Counted from the first letter of the stretch, positions 46,990-59,229 are shown. The stretch is 64,000 bases of DNA from Apoda limacodes (GCA_946406115.1 OX291544.1:19857521-19921520), one strand, 5' to 3'. A program made the numbers and translations. The notes: generated from the sequence alone by a model not told the origin.

Positions 46990-47815
46990 CTTAGACGGTC
47001 ATTGATGAGAGCATTTTCATACGATGATTTGGGTTAAATTAATGTGAGTTCAGGTAAAGAACGATTAGTTTCAGCATTTGAAGACGAGGCACCGTCTCCT
47101 GTAACAGTTTTCCGATGGTTTGCTCAATTTAAACATAATTTCTGTGCTTGAATGATGATCAGGTTAAATTGTCACCCGTGACTTTAGTTACAGCAGAAAA
47201 AAACCCAGCTGTGAAAAAAAATTGTTAAGGAAGGCCCAAAAAATAAAAATATAAGAAGAGAACAGATTTTTAAGATTTCATTGAAGTAAGCTTATTATGT
47301 TTCCAATGCGAAACATAATATAATTATTTTATGCCCCTCATTAATTGCCTGCAGAACTAATATAAGGTCACGTGACGTGGTGTAAAAAAATGCTCGACAA
47401 ATTTGATCAAGGAAAGATTCGCAGTATTTTAACATTATAACAGAACTGCATGTAAGATTTAGATTTAACAACATAATCGAGCGGCGGCAAACGTTTCGAT
47501 GTTACCAAATGACGACCCTAACAAAGGTAAAAAGCGGGCGAAGTGCCAGGGGAAAATGGTGGTTGCATTTTTCTCTGCTAGTGGTCTTGTGTCAATAATT
47601 AATTTATATAGTCAAAAAACTGTAAATACTATATATGTATGTAAATACATACATATTTTATTAACTTAACGTACCTTTGTAGCTCGTGTTGTAAAAACGG
47701 TAGAAGATTTTCTGAAAAAAATAACTCTGGAATGCTGCAAATCATGGCTTTGGTGGATGAAGCTAGGCATTTATATGCTAAGGAAGAGTATTTTGTGAAA
47801 CTGTAATATAAAATA
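46990..47815 (+). pseudogene. mariner transposase relic 1
   Basis: Readable pieces, in order: K-E-R-L-V-S-A-F-E-D-E-A-P-S-P-V-T-V-F-R-W-F-A-Q-F at about 47055-47130 (the helix-turn-helix region of mariner transposases), KMLDKFDQG near 47385, GKMVVAFFSASGLVS at about 47550-47595 (where a catalytic aspartate normally lies, here changed to S) and ARHLYAKEEYFVKL* at 47762-47805, the usual Y-F-x-x-L C-terminus. Frameshifts and lost segments lie between. The copy is inactive. Confidence 0.7.
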
Positions 47816-49265
47816 TTTTAATACCTTTAATGCTTTTTTCGTCTCTTGGTTGTAGTTACCCAAGGTACGAAAAATCGGGATACAAAATAAAAAAACTAAG
47901 GTCAGTAAATTAGCCCACTTATTTTTATTGCTGGGCAACATTATTTTTTGATATATCATAATTTTTATATCATTATTTATTATAATTATTTGTTGTTAAA
48001 TATATTATTTAAATAATAAGAAAAAAATATGAATTTGCATGTTTTTATTATTGGGATTTAGTAGTTAGAAGAGTAGTGTCTTACTAGTCACGCAAAATTT
48101 GAAATATGTAGGTCAAATGGAATTTAAGTAATAGGAAACATGTGGCCCAAAACGGTTCTTGTCTTCGTCTTCTACGGCCTTACGGTATACATGATGGCCT
48201 TATTGCTTTTTGAATTTGTCTGACACACACTGCCGTGAGTCTACATCCTAGACAGCCGGATTGTTGAGATGCGCTAAATGACACCCTAATTGTTAAAATT
48301 AAAAGAGTAATTAGGACATATGAAGGAACAGATAAACCTACTAACATACATACATAGAGTGAAGTCGAGTGAATCTAAAAAAAAGGATACTCAAAGTTCC
48401 AGTTTTGTCACAGTACTCAAATTACAATAGATTTTTCAATAAAATTTTAAAGTAACCATTTCAATACTACATTGTTTTATTTCTTTACTATTTGTAGTTA
48501 CTGGACAAACGCACACAGCAACAAAATCTACTAAGTAATTTAAATAGTCCTCCATAAGTATATGAAAGTATTCAGACAAATAAAAGAACAAAGCGCTAGC
48601 ATTTAAATTAACCGACTAGATTTACATTCGATTTCACAACATTTTATGGAAGAAGAACTGCGTTCCGAGACTTGTGCGATTTTGTACATGTTATGTATTT
48701 GATGGGATATCATTTTACACTTTGAAATTACTCATCATGATTCTGATTTTTCTATGTAGTAAATATTAACGAATTGCCTGATTTTTTATTTAAAATTACT
48801 TTAAAATTAGTAATATCATAATTTTAGTTTGCCGATTTTTTGAAGTGAAAACTTCTTTAGCGGCGTTGTGCACTTTTTTTGGTATGGGTAAAAAATGATA
48901 AACTCGCGTCAGGTCACGTGTCCTAATCGTGGAAATTCGTAAGACGGAAACCGTAATGCCACGCCTATTATAATTTTTATTTTTAGTAGTCGCGATTATG
49001 AGTAGTACAGGGAGGTTGGATATGGAATTTTAATTCTATGACAGATTGCGATGTCAAATATACTACGTCAAAAAAGTAAATAAAGAAACATTATTATTTC
49101 TTGACAATGTCAAAGACATGTCTTGTGACATATTTGAGTGTTAAGCGCGAATCGTGTGTAAAGGTTTTTTTTACTATCACTATTATTGTAGTCTCTTGAG
49201 CACTGAATAAGTTATGAATCAGCTTCGGAATTATTTGCTTGTTTGCTTCCTTGCTTGCTAAACCC
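47816..49265. other. Non-coding interval
   Basis: AT-rich without recognisable genes or repeats. Confidence 0.35.
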
Positions 49266-49269
49266 AGCC

Positions 49270-49945
49270 ATTTAACGCCCCACAGCCCCGTAGTCTTGTA
49301 TGCTTGTGTAGAATAGAAAAAGCGTACAGAGGACTCGCATTTGGCGTCGTTCTTTTAAAACACGCCAGTGAAGTTGAGTTCGAAAACAAGAGACATGGTC
49401 ATATTTACGAAGACCAAATACAAAACGAATGTAGTTGTTAAGTAAACGATCCAATTTATTAAGAAGATCTTGTGTTAGATCACAGTAATATACATCTGCA
49501 TAATCAATTATAGGCAATAATAGAGACTTTACAAGCAATAGCTTTGTGTTAGCAGGTAAAAAATGTTTAAGCCTGTAAAATGATCTAAGTGTACCAGTTG
49601 GTCCAACTTAAATCTTTGTCTATTATCAAACTAAGATCTTTTACCATCGAACTATAGGAAATGGTAGTATCTTCATATGAGACAGGATTTATATATACTT
49701 GATCTAGTTTCTGAAGTTAACGAGTACTCCCCAATAATATCGCCTGACATTTGGAGGGATTTACTTTAACACCAAATTTGGCAGACCAATCGCTTATACT
49801 TTTTAAGTCCCTGTTTAATTTAGAAACAGCAATATTAATATCACTAGCCGCAGCTTGGCTATATAGTTGGAAGTTATCAGCATACAAGTGAAAAGAACTG
49901 CAAATTTCTGTACAGACTGAATTTATAAAAAGTGAAAAAAATCAA
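49270..49945 (-). pseudogene. LINE reverse transcriptase C-terminal half with YADN motif
   Basis: On the minus strand: FINSVCTEICSSFHLYADNF then QLYSQAAASDINIAVSKLNR and DWSAKFGVKVNPSKCQAILL, the catalytic motif region and the following helix of a jockey/R1-like RT. Then, from 49538, LVKSLLLPIIDYADVYYCDL and LNNYIRFVFGLRKYDHVS. The catalytic Y-A-D-D is Y-A-D-N here. The two parts are in different frames. The family differs from the LINEs at 10 kb and 16 kb by sequence. Confidence 0.75.
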
Positions 49946-50594
49946 AGTTTCTGTTTAAATAATAGTATAGGGTAAGTAAGTAACCCTATATTATATAATA
50001 TAATAATACATTAAATGGTTTGGGCTTAACTTCTGAGGATTTAATTATATCATTCAATTCTAATGTAAAAGCTTTTTTTTCTACTCTTTAGCCTATTGCT
50101 TGTAACATTCCAGCCAAGTGTGGCCGCGGATTGGAAACGTCATTAGTCAAGTCAAATCTTTTTGCCACGTAGACCAAGTGCCTAATTATTATTTTCAACT
50201 AAAGTCACAAAAAATGTTATTTAAAGAAACAAAAATAAGAGCTTACGCAGCTACTATGCAAATTGATTTTAACATGTTTATACATGATATAGAAAAAATG
50301 AAAAATATAATGATGTTTTCCCTGTTGTCTTTATTTAACAATAACTGCTGATATTACAATCGGTGGTTTATTGCATTGTAACCCGAATACCAGTAGAACA
50401 AAAAAAAGTACACACAGCAGAAAAGGCAACACCTTTATTTATGCAAATTTTAAATTTTTTGAATCACAGTAAACAAGTCTTAGCCTACATTTATCAATAC
50501 ATTTTATTAAGGTACATGCGTGATTATGAGTATCAATAATTTATTTAAGTTCAATAATTTATTGAAGCTTTTCGTGAAAATCGGTGGAATGATC

Positions 50595-53500
50595 TTAGCC
50601 TCGGAAGGGTTGCTGTGGGTACACTGGCTGTACTGTTTCCAAAGGCTGAGGGTTCAATGGGATAAACTGAAGGGCTCGTAAGATGGCTTCTGGTGTTGGT
50701 GGAGGAGTAGGTAGGTGAGCACCTTCAGCATGGAATCCTGTAATAATAAATAACAATCATCTGATATCACATTGATAGTCGGCAATAATAAAAAAAGGAT
50801 TCCAATATTAGCTGTGCACAAATATGGCAGTAGTTTTATAAGGAAAAGAAAAAAACAGACCTATGATCAATTTCACCCTCTAATCTTGTTTCTTTTGTGA
50901 GCATGGATTCCTACTCATAATACTTAAACATTTAGTTATTGTTTTAACTCTACATATTTTGAGATTTTACCCTAGTTTATTTAAATGCCTGCCATATGTT
51001 GAAAGTATATCATAAATTATAAATCAATTACCGTTTTCATCAGCAAAGAATTTTGTTTCAATAGGTATGCCCTCAGGGGAGGTGTAGGCATAGAAACCCT
51101 GAATTACTTGCGCTTCTGCATCCTTTATACCAAGATTCTTGATATAGCCCTGTTGCTGAGATACTATACCGTTCCCTCCCTCGAAGCTGTAAGAAAAATA
51201 AGATCGATATTAAATCAATTTATTATACTAAAAAATTAAATCTAAGCGTACTAAGGTTTCATCCACAGTTAAAAGTAACAAATAAAAAATTGAGCTTCAA
51301 TAACGCATTTGAAAAATACTAAAAATAGTACTAGATTCATATTATTCTGTATGTTACAAAGCATGGTGTGAAAGATACTAGGGTTCTTACAAAATACAGC
51401 CCCCGGCGCCCAACCACACTTACCTAAGTACAAGAGTAATTTTTTGAACCAAAAGGGTAATTAGCGAAACCCTATTACTAAGACTCCACGTTCGTCCGTC
51501 CGTCCGTCCGTCCGTCCATCCGTGCGTCTGCCACCAGGCTGTATCTCATGAACCGTGATAGTAAGACAGTTGAAATTTTCACAGAAAATGTATTACTGTT
51601 GCCGCTATAACAACTTATATTAAAAAATGGAATAAAATAAATATTTAAGGGGGCTCCCATACAACAAACGCGATTTTTTTTGCTCGATATTGATAACCGC
51701 ATCATGTAGACGCTTAAAATATTCAAAGAATATTTAGTTATATGGTCACTTTAAAAATAAATAATTAAATTTAAATGAAACAAATATTTAAGGGCGGCTC
51801 CCATACAACAAACGTGATTTTTATAGATAATTGTACGGAACCCTTCGTGCGCGAGTCCGATTTGCACTTGGCCGATTTTTATAATTATATTAAAAAAATG
51901 TGTTCTATGTTCAGAAACTAAATTTCAATATGCTACACACCCTGCTATATAAAATGGAATTTAGGAAAAATCACGCAAGGAACTTTACAAAATATACCTA
52001 CCTTGCTGATTTAGATTATAGTTTCACATAAAACTGTTGTTGAGAAACGAACATCCTCAAATTACAAACGGTATTTTTTTTAACTATCAGTACAAATCAA
52101 ATATTAAATAAACTACGAAATAATACAGTTAAATATGCAATATAGCAATTGTAAAACAAAATTATAGACAATATTTTGTCGTTCGAAGACTAAATTATAA
52201 AGTTAAATTTTGTGTGAGATTCTATACAGCATACTTCGGTCTTTTACTGCTTTAACTAATACAAAACGGATTAAAAACTATTTTATTGCTAACAAAAAGC
52301 TACAAGTCAGCTTACAGTCTACAACATTAATCATGAATTCGGAAAGTTCAAATTGATCCAGATGACATTTTAGCAAACATTTTCTTTCGCAATATTGATG
52401 CATTGTCACCCAATAAATCACATGATTATATAATATTTATTGCTCTTTTATAAATCCATATGACCATCAATAATATTTTACCGGCTTTTCAGATTTATAC
52501 CTCAAATGTCCATGCCTATGATAAAGTTACGAAAGACATGTCCAGGTGAATCACAAATTAATTTCATTAAGCATTCAATATTCTAGACGCCAAAGTAATT
52601 CTTGATATTGATATCGTAAACTTTACTAATATTTTTTATTGTTCTTTTGTACTTATTAAGAATCCATAGAAGATACATTATTGTTTGAAATTCTGCTGAA
52701 TAATTCAAACAGAAAGTGCATATAGACTGAAGACGTGTTTGTCATAAAAATTAACGTCAAATGAAAATTAGTGACGACTATTATTTGGTATGCGTGATCT
52801 ACTTTACAAAGCTAATGCCAAATTCATCAGAATACCTAACAGTCATTTTATTTTAAGACTAGCTTTTGCCCGTGGCTCCACTCGCGTTTAAGTCAGTTAT
52901 CCCGTTGGGATTTCTACAGCAAGTCCTTGATTGAATTTAATCCAATTTGCTTAGGCAAACTGTAACTGTAGTTACAGATTGTCGACGTGGAATCTGTTTA
53001 CAGTTATTCCTGTAGGAAATTTTGGAATATCACCAAATTTTGGGACAAATAGTATGTCTTTCTCAGTCCCTTTCAACAACCTCTGTAACAAATTGTTGCT
53101 CTGCTGCCATGCTAAGCAATAACAAATAAACAAACTAACAAACAAATAGACTTTTACAAACAAATTAGTTACAATTTACGGGTTGTTATAAAAATTGCTG
53201 ATTGTAGTATGTATGTCTGTATTTCAGTCATATAACCTACATCACCCATCACATTTATAGTTTTCGACCGACTTTTAAAATAAGAAGGATCCATTAAGGC
53301 AAATACTTGGCTCAATGTTTCAATACTTACGGGATTTAACCACAGAATAAGGAATGGTGTAGTTTTCACTCTTTAGTAGGCTGTTAAATTTGGTGTTAAT
53401 TTTTATTACTTTTTTAATGACATTTACGATACTAATTGAATCATAACTGACGATAATAATATTTCATTAAGCTTTAGTTTATAAACCTATGAGTAAAAAT

Positions 53501-56500
53501 TTGAATCAAAATTTACATTGTTATAAAATTGTCTATAATTGAGTGTGACACTATAAATAATAATAAGCCTAAATTTGTAACGGAAAGCAAAACAAGTAGG
53601 TAAATAAGTGATGTAAGCGCATCTAATATACAAATTAACTCATTTTCAGGTTAAAAATATAAAGTATTACCTGGACTGGAATGACCCATCAGGATTGATT
53701 TCATGGGCCTGCTTGAGGATTGGTATGAATGGTAGAATTGGCTGTGGTAGGTTCGGGTTGTACTGAGGCGCTGCTAGGCCAAATGACACGAACGCAAACA
53801 GTAAAACTATCTAAAAATAAAAGAAAAATAGATAATTTAGGTTTTTATACAAATTAATACTAATTTCATACAGTGGAAATCTGATAGAAATAGTTTGACA
53901 AACTTTATTATAATTGGTGAAATAAATCTACAAAAAATGAATTATGCTGCTGAATTTACCATAAAATATGGCAGGCAAAAAATATATAAAAATAAGGATA
54001 TTTTATAAAAAAGGACCCATAATCTATTATATAATCAAGAATAACTATAAATAAGAAAGCCAAACTCGCGAGTTAATATTATAGCAAATCACCAATTAAT
54101 ATTTTTTATGCTATAGGCTAAAACCTATATCATAGCAAGCTGTTAGATGTTTATGAGATGAATCTTAACAGATAACTGAATAAAATTTTGAATAGCTTTA
54201 TTAAATATGAACACTAGTATATTTCAATTTTTGCAGAATAGATTTTAAGGTCTCGTCAAACGAAAAATCATTCAATTAAATTACTCTTAAATTAACTACA
54301 TGTTAACTCTGGGGCAGATTTTCTTATATTTTAGACTAATTTGCCCATTCTCTTTTCCTGTACATTGTGTATTGAGGGTGGTAAGGAGAGAATTACTTAA
54401 CGAGAGGCAATTCAAAGCCTATGGCCGAATTAATGACTCGAGATAGTTATTTGTAATATCCGTACCGCCTGTGTTACGCACAATGTTTTTCATCACATTT
54501 GCGAGTAAATAAATAAAATATGCGGTGAATTAAAAATAAACTCATCAAAACACAATTTAAATAGCGGGAATAGAAGTAGAGAAAATATATTGGGTTAGAT
54601 CAGATTCAGGTGGCGCTATCTAGAGAATTAAAGATTTAACAAGTTTTGGCTGAAGTAAAAATTGTAATTGCTTCTAGTGTGCACGTAGATAATATTTTGA
54701 ACAGACAGCTTTTATATATACTTGATAGAATAGGCGCGTCATTACCCCCCGTGGGTTCTATGAACGCACGTTTTACTTTAAGAAAGTAAAATATACTCAG
54801 AAAAAGCCTGTTGGAGTAATTAAAATCTTAGCACCCGGTTTGCCTGCACGTAACGACACTGTTTATGAGTAATGTGATAAAAATTATATAAAGTTATATC
54901 TTATTATTTACTAGACTGTTTTTATGTCGCAAAAATAAAGTTTTCAACTATGATAACAACATAACAATTTACTAAAGATTATAAAGATTATAGCATTATA
55001 ATTCCGCCTCCTTGGCATTATTCCTGATGCAATGTTACAGGAAGCTGTCTTATGAAAACCACTATACATTATGGTAATGAAATTGAGAAAATATTTCTTT
55101 AGGGCAGCTCTCCATACATTTTACTTAGAGTTTTTTTTTGCGCACACTATTATGAAGAGTGTTTATATTAGGTAGTAAGTGGAAAATTCATTTAAGAGTT
55201 TAAAAAAATATGAGTCTGAAAAAAATAAGTATTATAGCGCCCTATTAATACTTCTAATTTTTTCACTTAATTAAAAACGATTTATATGTATTTCACATAT
55301 TATCCGCAATAATTCTCATTCTACGGCAGTGTACGACACGCTGCACTTGCCCAGTTTTTTTTACTTTTCCAAAAGTAGTGCAGGGAAGTAACTCGGTTTT
55401 TAATAAGTTTGTAAATGTTCTCGTTTATTTAATTGTAATTGTTATGCTCTTATACGTGTAGAGAAAGTAATAAAGAGCAAGTATGGAACTGGTACTGGAA
55501 AAAAATATACAAGTTTTTAAATTATATATAGGATATTATTACTGAATCCTGACTAGTATCATTTGTTGATTTTTTTACATCACTAAGGTGGCAATCAAGC
55601 TTGCCGTCCGGCTGATGGTAAGCGGTCACCGCAGCCTAAGGACGCTTGTAACACCAGGGGTATCACTCGCACGTTGCCAACTCTTCAAAAATCTAATTAC
55701 TTCTACCTTGAAGATCCCCATACTGTAGTCCTTAGAGAAAACCTTGGCAGGGAGCTCATTCCACAACCCAAGTTTCGCTCAAACCGCACTGTATGCGACC
55801 ATTTCGGTTATAAAGTGTAAGAATGAATTCTCTGCCGATGGTGAGCGGTGCGAGGGTAGAAAGTAGCCGTGGGCATCATTTCGAACAATTCCTTAGAATA
55901 CATCTAATTGTAAAAGCGGTAGAACACACACAAGGAGGCAAAGTCTCTCCTCAGACTTAAGAGCTCGATACGGTAAGTGAGTTTGGGATCGTCGACAATT
56001 CTCACAGCTAGTCATTGAACCGAGTCAGAAGGGCAAAGCTATTATCCAGGTGCCCCTCCTATAGATGCCAGCAGTACTCTATTGATTAAAATGTACATTA
56101 CAAAATTTACATTGCCATAAAATATTAACTACTGTAACCGATTAACATAAGCCAGGCCGTCTACTCGTTAGCCACCTTAGTGGTATAAAATTTGCTCACT
56201 GCCGGTAAAGTTATCAGCCAACATATACACCATAAGTTTCGCATTAGAGTGGCGTCGTTGAACTACACGACGTGATTTTATAGTCCTTGGTACACACAGT
56301 CCATATCTTGAAAACTACTTAACCGATTTTGATGATACTTGCAATGATCCCTAATTTGCATTATACCTAATTCAACAAAAGATATATAATTACTGAAATC
56401 TGATCACTAGTTTTTGAAACATACACTTATGAAACTCGTTACATCTGTTTAGAAGCCCGCATAGATAAATAATTAGTGTGCATTTTAACAATATTACATA

Positions 56501-57012
56501 TGTATATGCGGGTCAAATTGATAACCCAATTTTTATTAAAGTCGCTTAAAAATTCCAAGGTTGGATTTTGTAGTGGTATACCTGGATACGCCTGGTCGTG
56601 TCTGACGCAACGAAAGGACTGAATTTATTAAATTTACAGGCATTTATAGACGTTGAAAAATATTTGGATACAGAAAAAACCTTAATTTGTTACGAAAAAC
56701 GTTTGTTTTTGATCTAGTAAATTAATGCTTTTAACTTGATTTTTTTGATCAATACAACAGCTTTTAATATTTTTTTATATTAATATTATTAGATTCAAAA
56801 TTAATGGTTTAAAAAAAAAATGTAGTAAAATGTATAAAACCGCATGACAAATAATTTTTGCATTTACTTTATTAATAGAATTTGTTTAGTAAAAGCTAAA
56901 TGAATTTCGATAGTAAATTAATGATAAACGTAAAAAAATCTCTTTTAGATAAAATCATTAAGTTAATCCAATTAATTCAATCCTTTGTTCTAATTAGACT
57001 TACCGATTTCAT
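50595..57012 (-). CDS. CPR-D: RR-1 cuticular protein, 148 aa, four coding exons
   Basis: The exons are 57004-57012, 53671-53810, 51032-51186 and 50595-50737 (stop at 50595-50597). Introns are GT/AG with phases 0, 2 and 1. MKS plus [13 protein letters not shown] forms the signal peptide, followed by [18 protein letters not shown]. The RR-1 domain spans about residues 44-110: [33 protein letters not shown] and [15 protein letters not shown]. The tail is [19 protein letters not shown]. It is closest to CPR-C, and both have S-S-F where CPR-A and CPR-B have F-S-Y at the start of the domain. AATAAA lies at 50503-50508. Intron 1 (3.2 kb) holds a LINE tail and a repeat; intron 2 (2.5 kb) holds a dispersed repeat. 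The product is a secreted chitin-binding cuticle protein. Confidence 0.94.
51430..51890 (+). repeat. Dispersed repeat with CCGT microsatellite in CPR-D intron 2
   Basis: ACCCTATTACTAAGACTCC, six tandem CCGT-type units near 51494-51520, CACCAGGCTGTATCTCATGA, ACAGTTGAAATTTTCACAGA, GTTGCCGCTATAACAACTTA and GGGCTCCCATACAACAAACG. This is a very common moth repeat; an opposite-strand copy is at 57830-58050. The GGCTCCCATACAACAAACG part occurs twice (51651 and 51787). Confidence 0.7.
52480..52570 (-). other. Conserved intron-2 element, CPR-D copy
   Basis: CCTATGATAAAGTTACGAAA then GACATGTCCAGGTGAATCAC matches CPR-B and CPR-C. The similarity ends near 52570, earlier than between the other two copies, because a deletion removes the TGCCGATCTT segment. 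Confidence 0.5.
54680..54870 (+). repeat. Repeat unit, copy 1 of 3 (CPR-D intron 1)
   Basis: GAACAGACAGCTTTTATATA, TACTTGATAGAATAGGC, CCCGTGGGTTCTATGAACGC, TTTAAGAAAGTAAAATATAC and GTAACGACACTG recur in the same order at 59230-59400 (opposite strand) and partly at 59535-59665 (same strand). No coding frame is conserved. Confidence 0.55.
55575..56080 (-). pseudogene. LINE 3' end (family of 10095-10860) in CPR-D intron 1
   Basis: CACTAAGGTGGCAATCAAGC, GCTGATGGTAAGCGGTCACC and GCCTAAGGACGCTTGTAACA mark the 3' terminus on the minus strand. Upstream (55700-56060) it tracks 20150-20480: CCTTGGCAGGGAGCTCATTC, GTAGAAAGTAGCCGTGGGCA, TCATTTCGAACAATTCC and GGAGGCAAAGTCTCTCCTCA. It is 5'-truncated near 56080. 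A short opposite-strand piece of the same terminus (CGTTAGCCACCTTAGTGGTA) lies at 56173-56192. Confidence 0.7.
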
Positions 57013-57111
57013 TTTGAAGCTGTTTTTTTGTTGTTAGATTTTAGTTTTAGTGGTTGTGATCTTCGGATGATGTGTCTGGAGGGAATGATTTTTCAGATCA
57101 ACTCAGTCAGC

Positions 57112-57166
57112 TTTTATACGAGTTTGCTAGCGTGTTGGCGTTGCCTCGTGAAATTGGAGTAATTTA
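57112..57166 (-). promoter_or_regulatory. CPR-D promoter: TATA box and conserved upstream motif
   Basis: The minus strand reads CTCGTATAAAAGCTGACTGA, with the core at 57112-57118, 100 bases before the ATG. The 27-bp motif lies at 57140-57166 and is identical to the CPR-C version. Identity with CPR-C extends upstream to about 57220, including ATGCACATGCATAAATTACT. Confidence 0.82.
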
Positions 57167-57439
57167 TGCATGTGCATCAGTAGACGCAGACATTAAAGCT
57201 CCGCCTTGTCGCCCGCTTGTTATACGGTTATTACAATCATTTGTTAAATTGGTTTTTTCGTTTAATTCAAAATATTTTTTGTTTTGCACCTTTGAAGTTT
57301 CGTCATTTGTTTCGTCATTACATCATAAGAAAAAAATTAAAATAAAACCTTTACTGTTTCAAATAAAAGAAGAAATGATACTAATAATAAAACAATATAC
57401 ACAACACTTTTAATAATTTATTTTATTTTTCTTATATTG

Positions 57440-57815
57440 TATTTATATCAGCTGCGCTACCCCACAATAAGATAACATTTGTCATTAAATTGTGAAAATA
57501 GCTGAACTATACTATTTTTGCAGTGACAACATTGGTCAATTGTCTAATTTTATTGATCGTTTACACAGCCTAGCTAAGTTTTTTAGCTAGATTATGAATA
57601 TGAGGACACCATTGAAGTTTAAAGTCCAGCGTTTTGCTGAGAAAGACTGTTTAATCAACGAATTATAATTGCTCCGTATTGATATTAATACAGTTCTGGA
57701 TCTGATTTGGTAAAACATTTGGTAAATTTTACAAATTTAGTTTTTTTGTCACTAAGTAATAAATTATTAGCGTTAAACCGATATACAATCTTATTAAGGG
57801 TATCTTTGGGAAAAT
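57440..57815 (-). pseudogene. LINE fragment, relative of 16381-18944
   Basis: GCTGCGCTACCCCACAATAA, AATTGTCTAATTTTATTGAT, TATGAATATGAGGACACCAT, AAGTCCAGCGTTTTG and GCGTTAAACCGATATACAAT line up with 16560-16900. It corresponds to the RT region after the FADD motif and is truncated on both sides. The shared stretch lacks large gaps. It is non-functional. Confidence 0.7.
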
Positions 57816-57829
57816 TTGAGATTTCTTTG

Positions 57830-58050
57830 CCAAAACTTAAAAAAAAAACATTGAAAAGGGGTCACATTTTTTTATACTGTTTTTAAGTATTTGTTGTTAT
57901 AGCGGCAACAGAAATACATCATCTGTGAAAAATTCAACTGTCTAACTATCACGGTTTATGAGGTACAGTCTGGTGACAGACGGACAGACAGACAGACAGC
58001 GGAGTCTTGTAATAGGGTACAGTCTTTACCCTTCGGGTACGGAACCCTAA
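57830..58050 (-). repeat. Dispersed repeat, opposite-strand copy of 51430-51890
   Basis: On the minus strand it reads AGGGTTCCGTACCCGAAGGG, CCCTATTACAAGACTCCGCT, CTGTCTGTCTGTCTGTCCGT, AACCGTGATAGTTAGACAGT and GTTGCCGCTATAACAACAAA. It abuts the LINE fragment at its left. Confidence 0.7.
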
Positions 58051-58069
58051 AAACATTTGTTGTTTTATG

Positions 58070-58195
58070 TACAGTGCAACAAACTCTTCTGAACCTCTGA
58101 CCTTGGGTCTTTGATCAATAGTGACGTAAGTTCACACAATTTCAATATGGACACTGTAGTTTTGATTGTTTGACCACCGGGTCAGAAAAGTATAA
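58070..58195. repeat. Short dispersed repeat, matching 25288-25400
   Basis: The same ordered blocks as 25288-25400, including CACTGTAGTTTTGATTGTTT and GACCACCGGGTCAGAAAAG. Confidence 0.55.
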
Positions 58196-58829
58196 AATAT
58201 ATACAATAGTAGATTGTTAAACATGGGATGTAAGTCATCAATTACTCTATGAGATATTAAGACACACAAACGAGTTAAGCGAAGTGGTGCTTAGAGTTCG
58301 AGGAGGGAATTGATCACTTACACCTGAGTTAAACACTCTTCTTTTCATAACGTCTGCAAGGAAACCAGTGAAAACAAAACAGTACATTGTTCACCAAGGG
58401 TTGAAAGTGACTGATTACCGACGAGGGTGCAGTTTGTAGTTTAAAACAAACGAGGTGGGAATCGTCTTTCATCCCGAGTGATGCATTTACATCTACACTA
58501 CAAATGCGAGGATAATAAAATATAATTCATTAAAGTTTTAATTTACTTAATAAATATTAATTCACTTTTATAAACATAGATGGCGCTGTACCGGATAATT
58601 ACAAGCTATGGTTATGTTTTCTGTTGTTTATAAATAATGAGTTATTTTCATTAAAGTGAAATTGGTTCGCTTTTATAATCACAGATAACACTGTACCTAA
58701 TAAAAAGAAGCTATTTAATTGTTACGTCAGCTTTTAAATAGAAAGTGCTTATTTTAAAATAAAATAAAAAAGATACTACACAATTTTTATTTTTATTTCG
58801 CGGGTTTTTTTGTCAACCCTCACTTTGAT

Positions 58830-59075
58830 TTTCGTGAAATGATTTTTTACGACCATTTCGCTGGGTTAAATGAATGTGAGTGCAGAAAACGATTAGTTTA
58901 AGCATTTGGAGACTATGCACCGTCACGTGCAACAGTTTTCTGGTGGTTTACTCAATTCAAACAAAAGATCACCTTGAATGATGATGAAATAAGTGGTCGT
59001 CCCGCGACTTCAGTCCCAGCGGATGCATCCCAGCTGTAAAAAAAAATGTTAAGGAAGACCCAAAAATGACTTATT
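58830..59075 (+). pseudogene. mariner transposase relic 2 (N-terminal part)
   Basis: It reads MIFYDHFAGLNECECRKRLV, a stop, then AFGDYAPSRATVFWWFTQFK and LNDDEISGRPATSVPADASQ. The A-P-S-R-A-T-V-F-x-W-F helix-turn-helix and the G-R-P hinge are typical of mariner transposases. It aligns with relic 1 at 47020-47240 but is better preserved there. The catalytic domain is missing beyond about 59080. Confidence 0.75.
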
Positions 59076-59229
59076 AACAAATATCCTTAAAATGTGATTT
59101 TATATTACCGGCTTGTTGCTAGGCAATTATTTTCCGAATGCGTTCTCTCCTCATTCACTGACTGCAAATCAGAACAAAGAAACAAATTTGAGAAACTGTA
59201 TTAACTCCTTTTACTCGTTATCAGTGTCA

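Noticed and set aside
57072..57413. 113-codon plus-strand open frame
   Set aside because: It runs antisense across the CPR-D promoter and leader, and its sequence is explained by the conserved promoter block shared with CPR-C. It has no recognisable domain.
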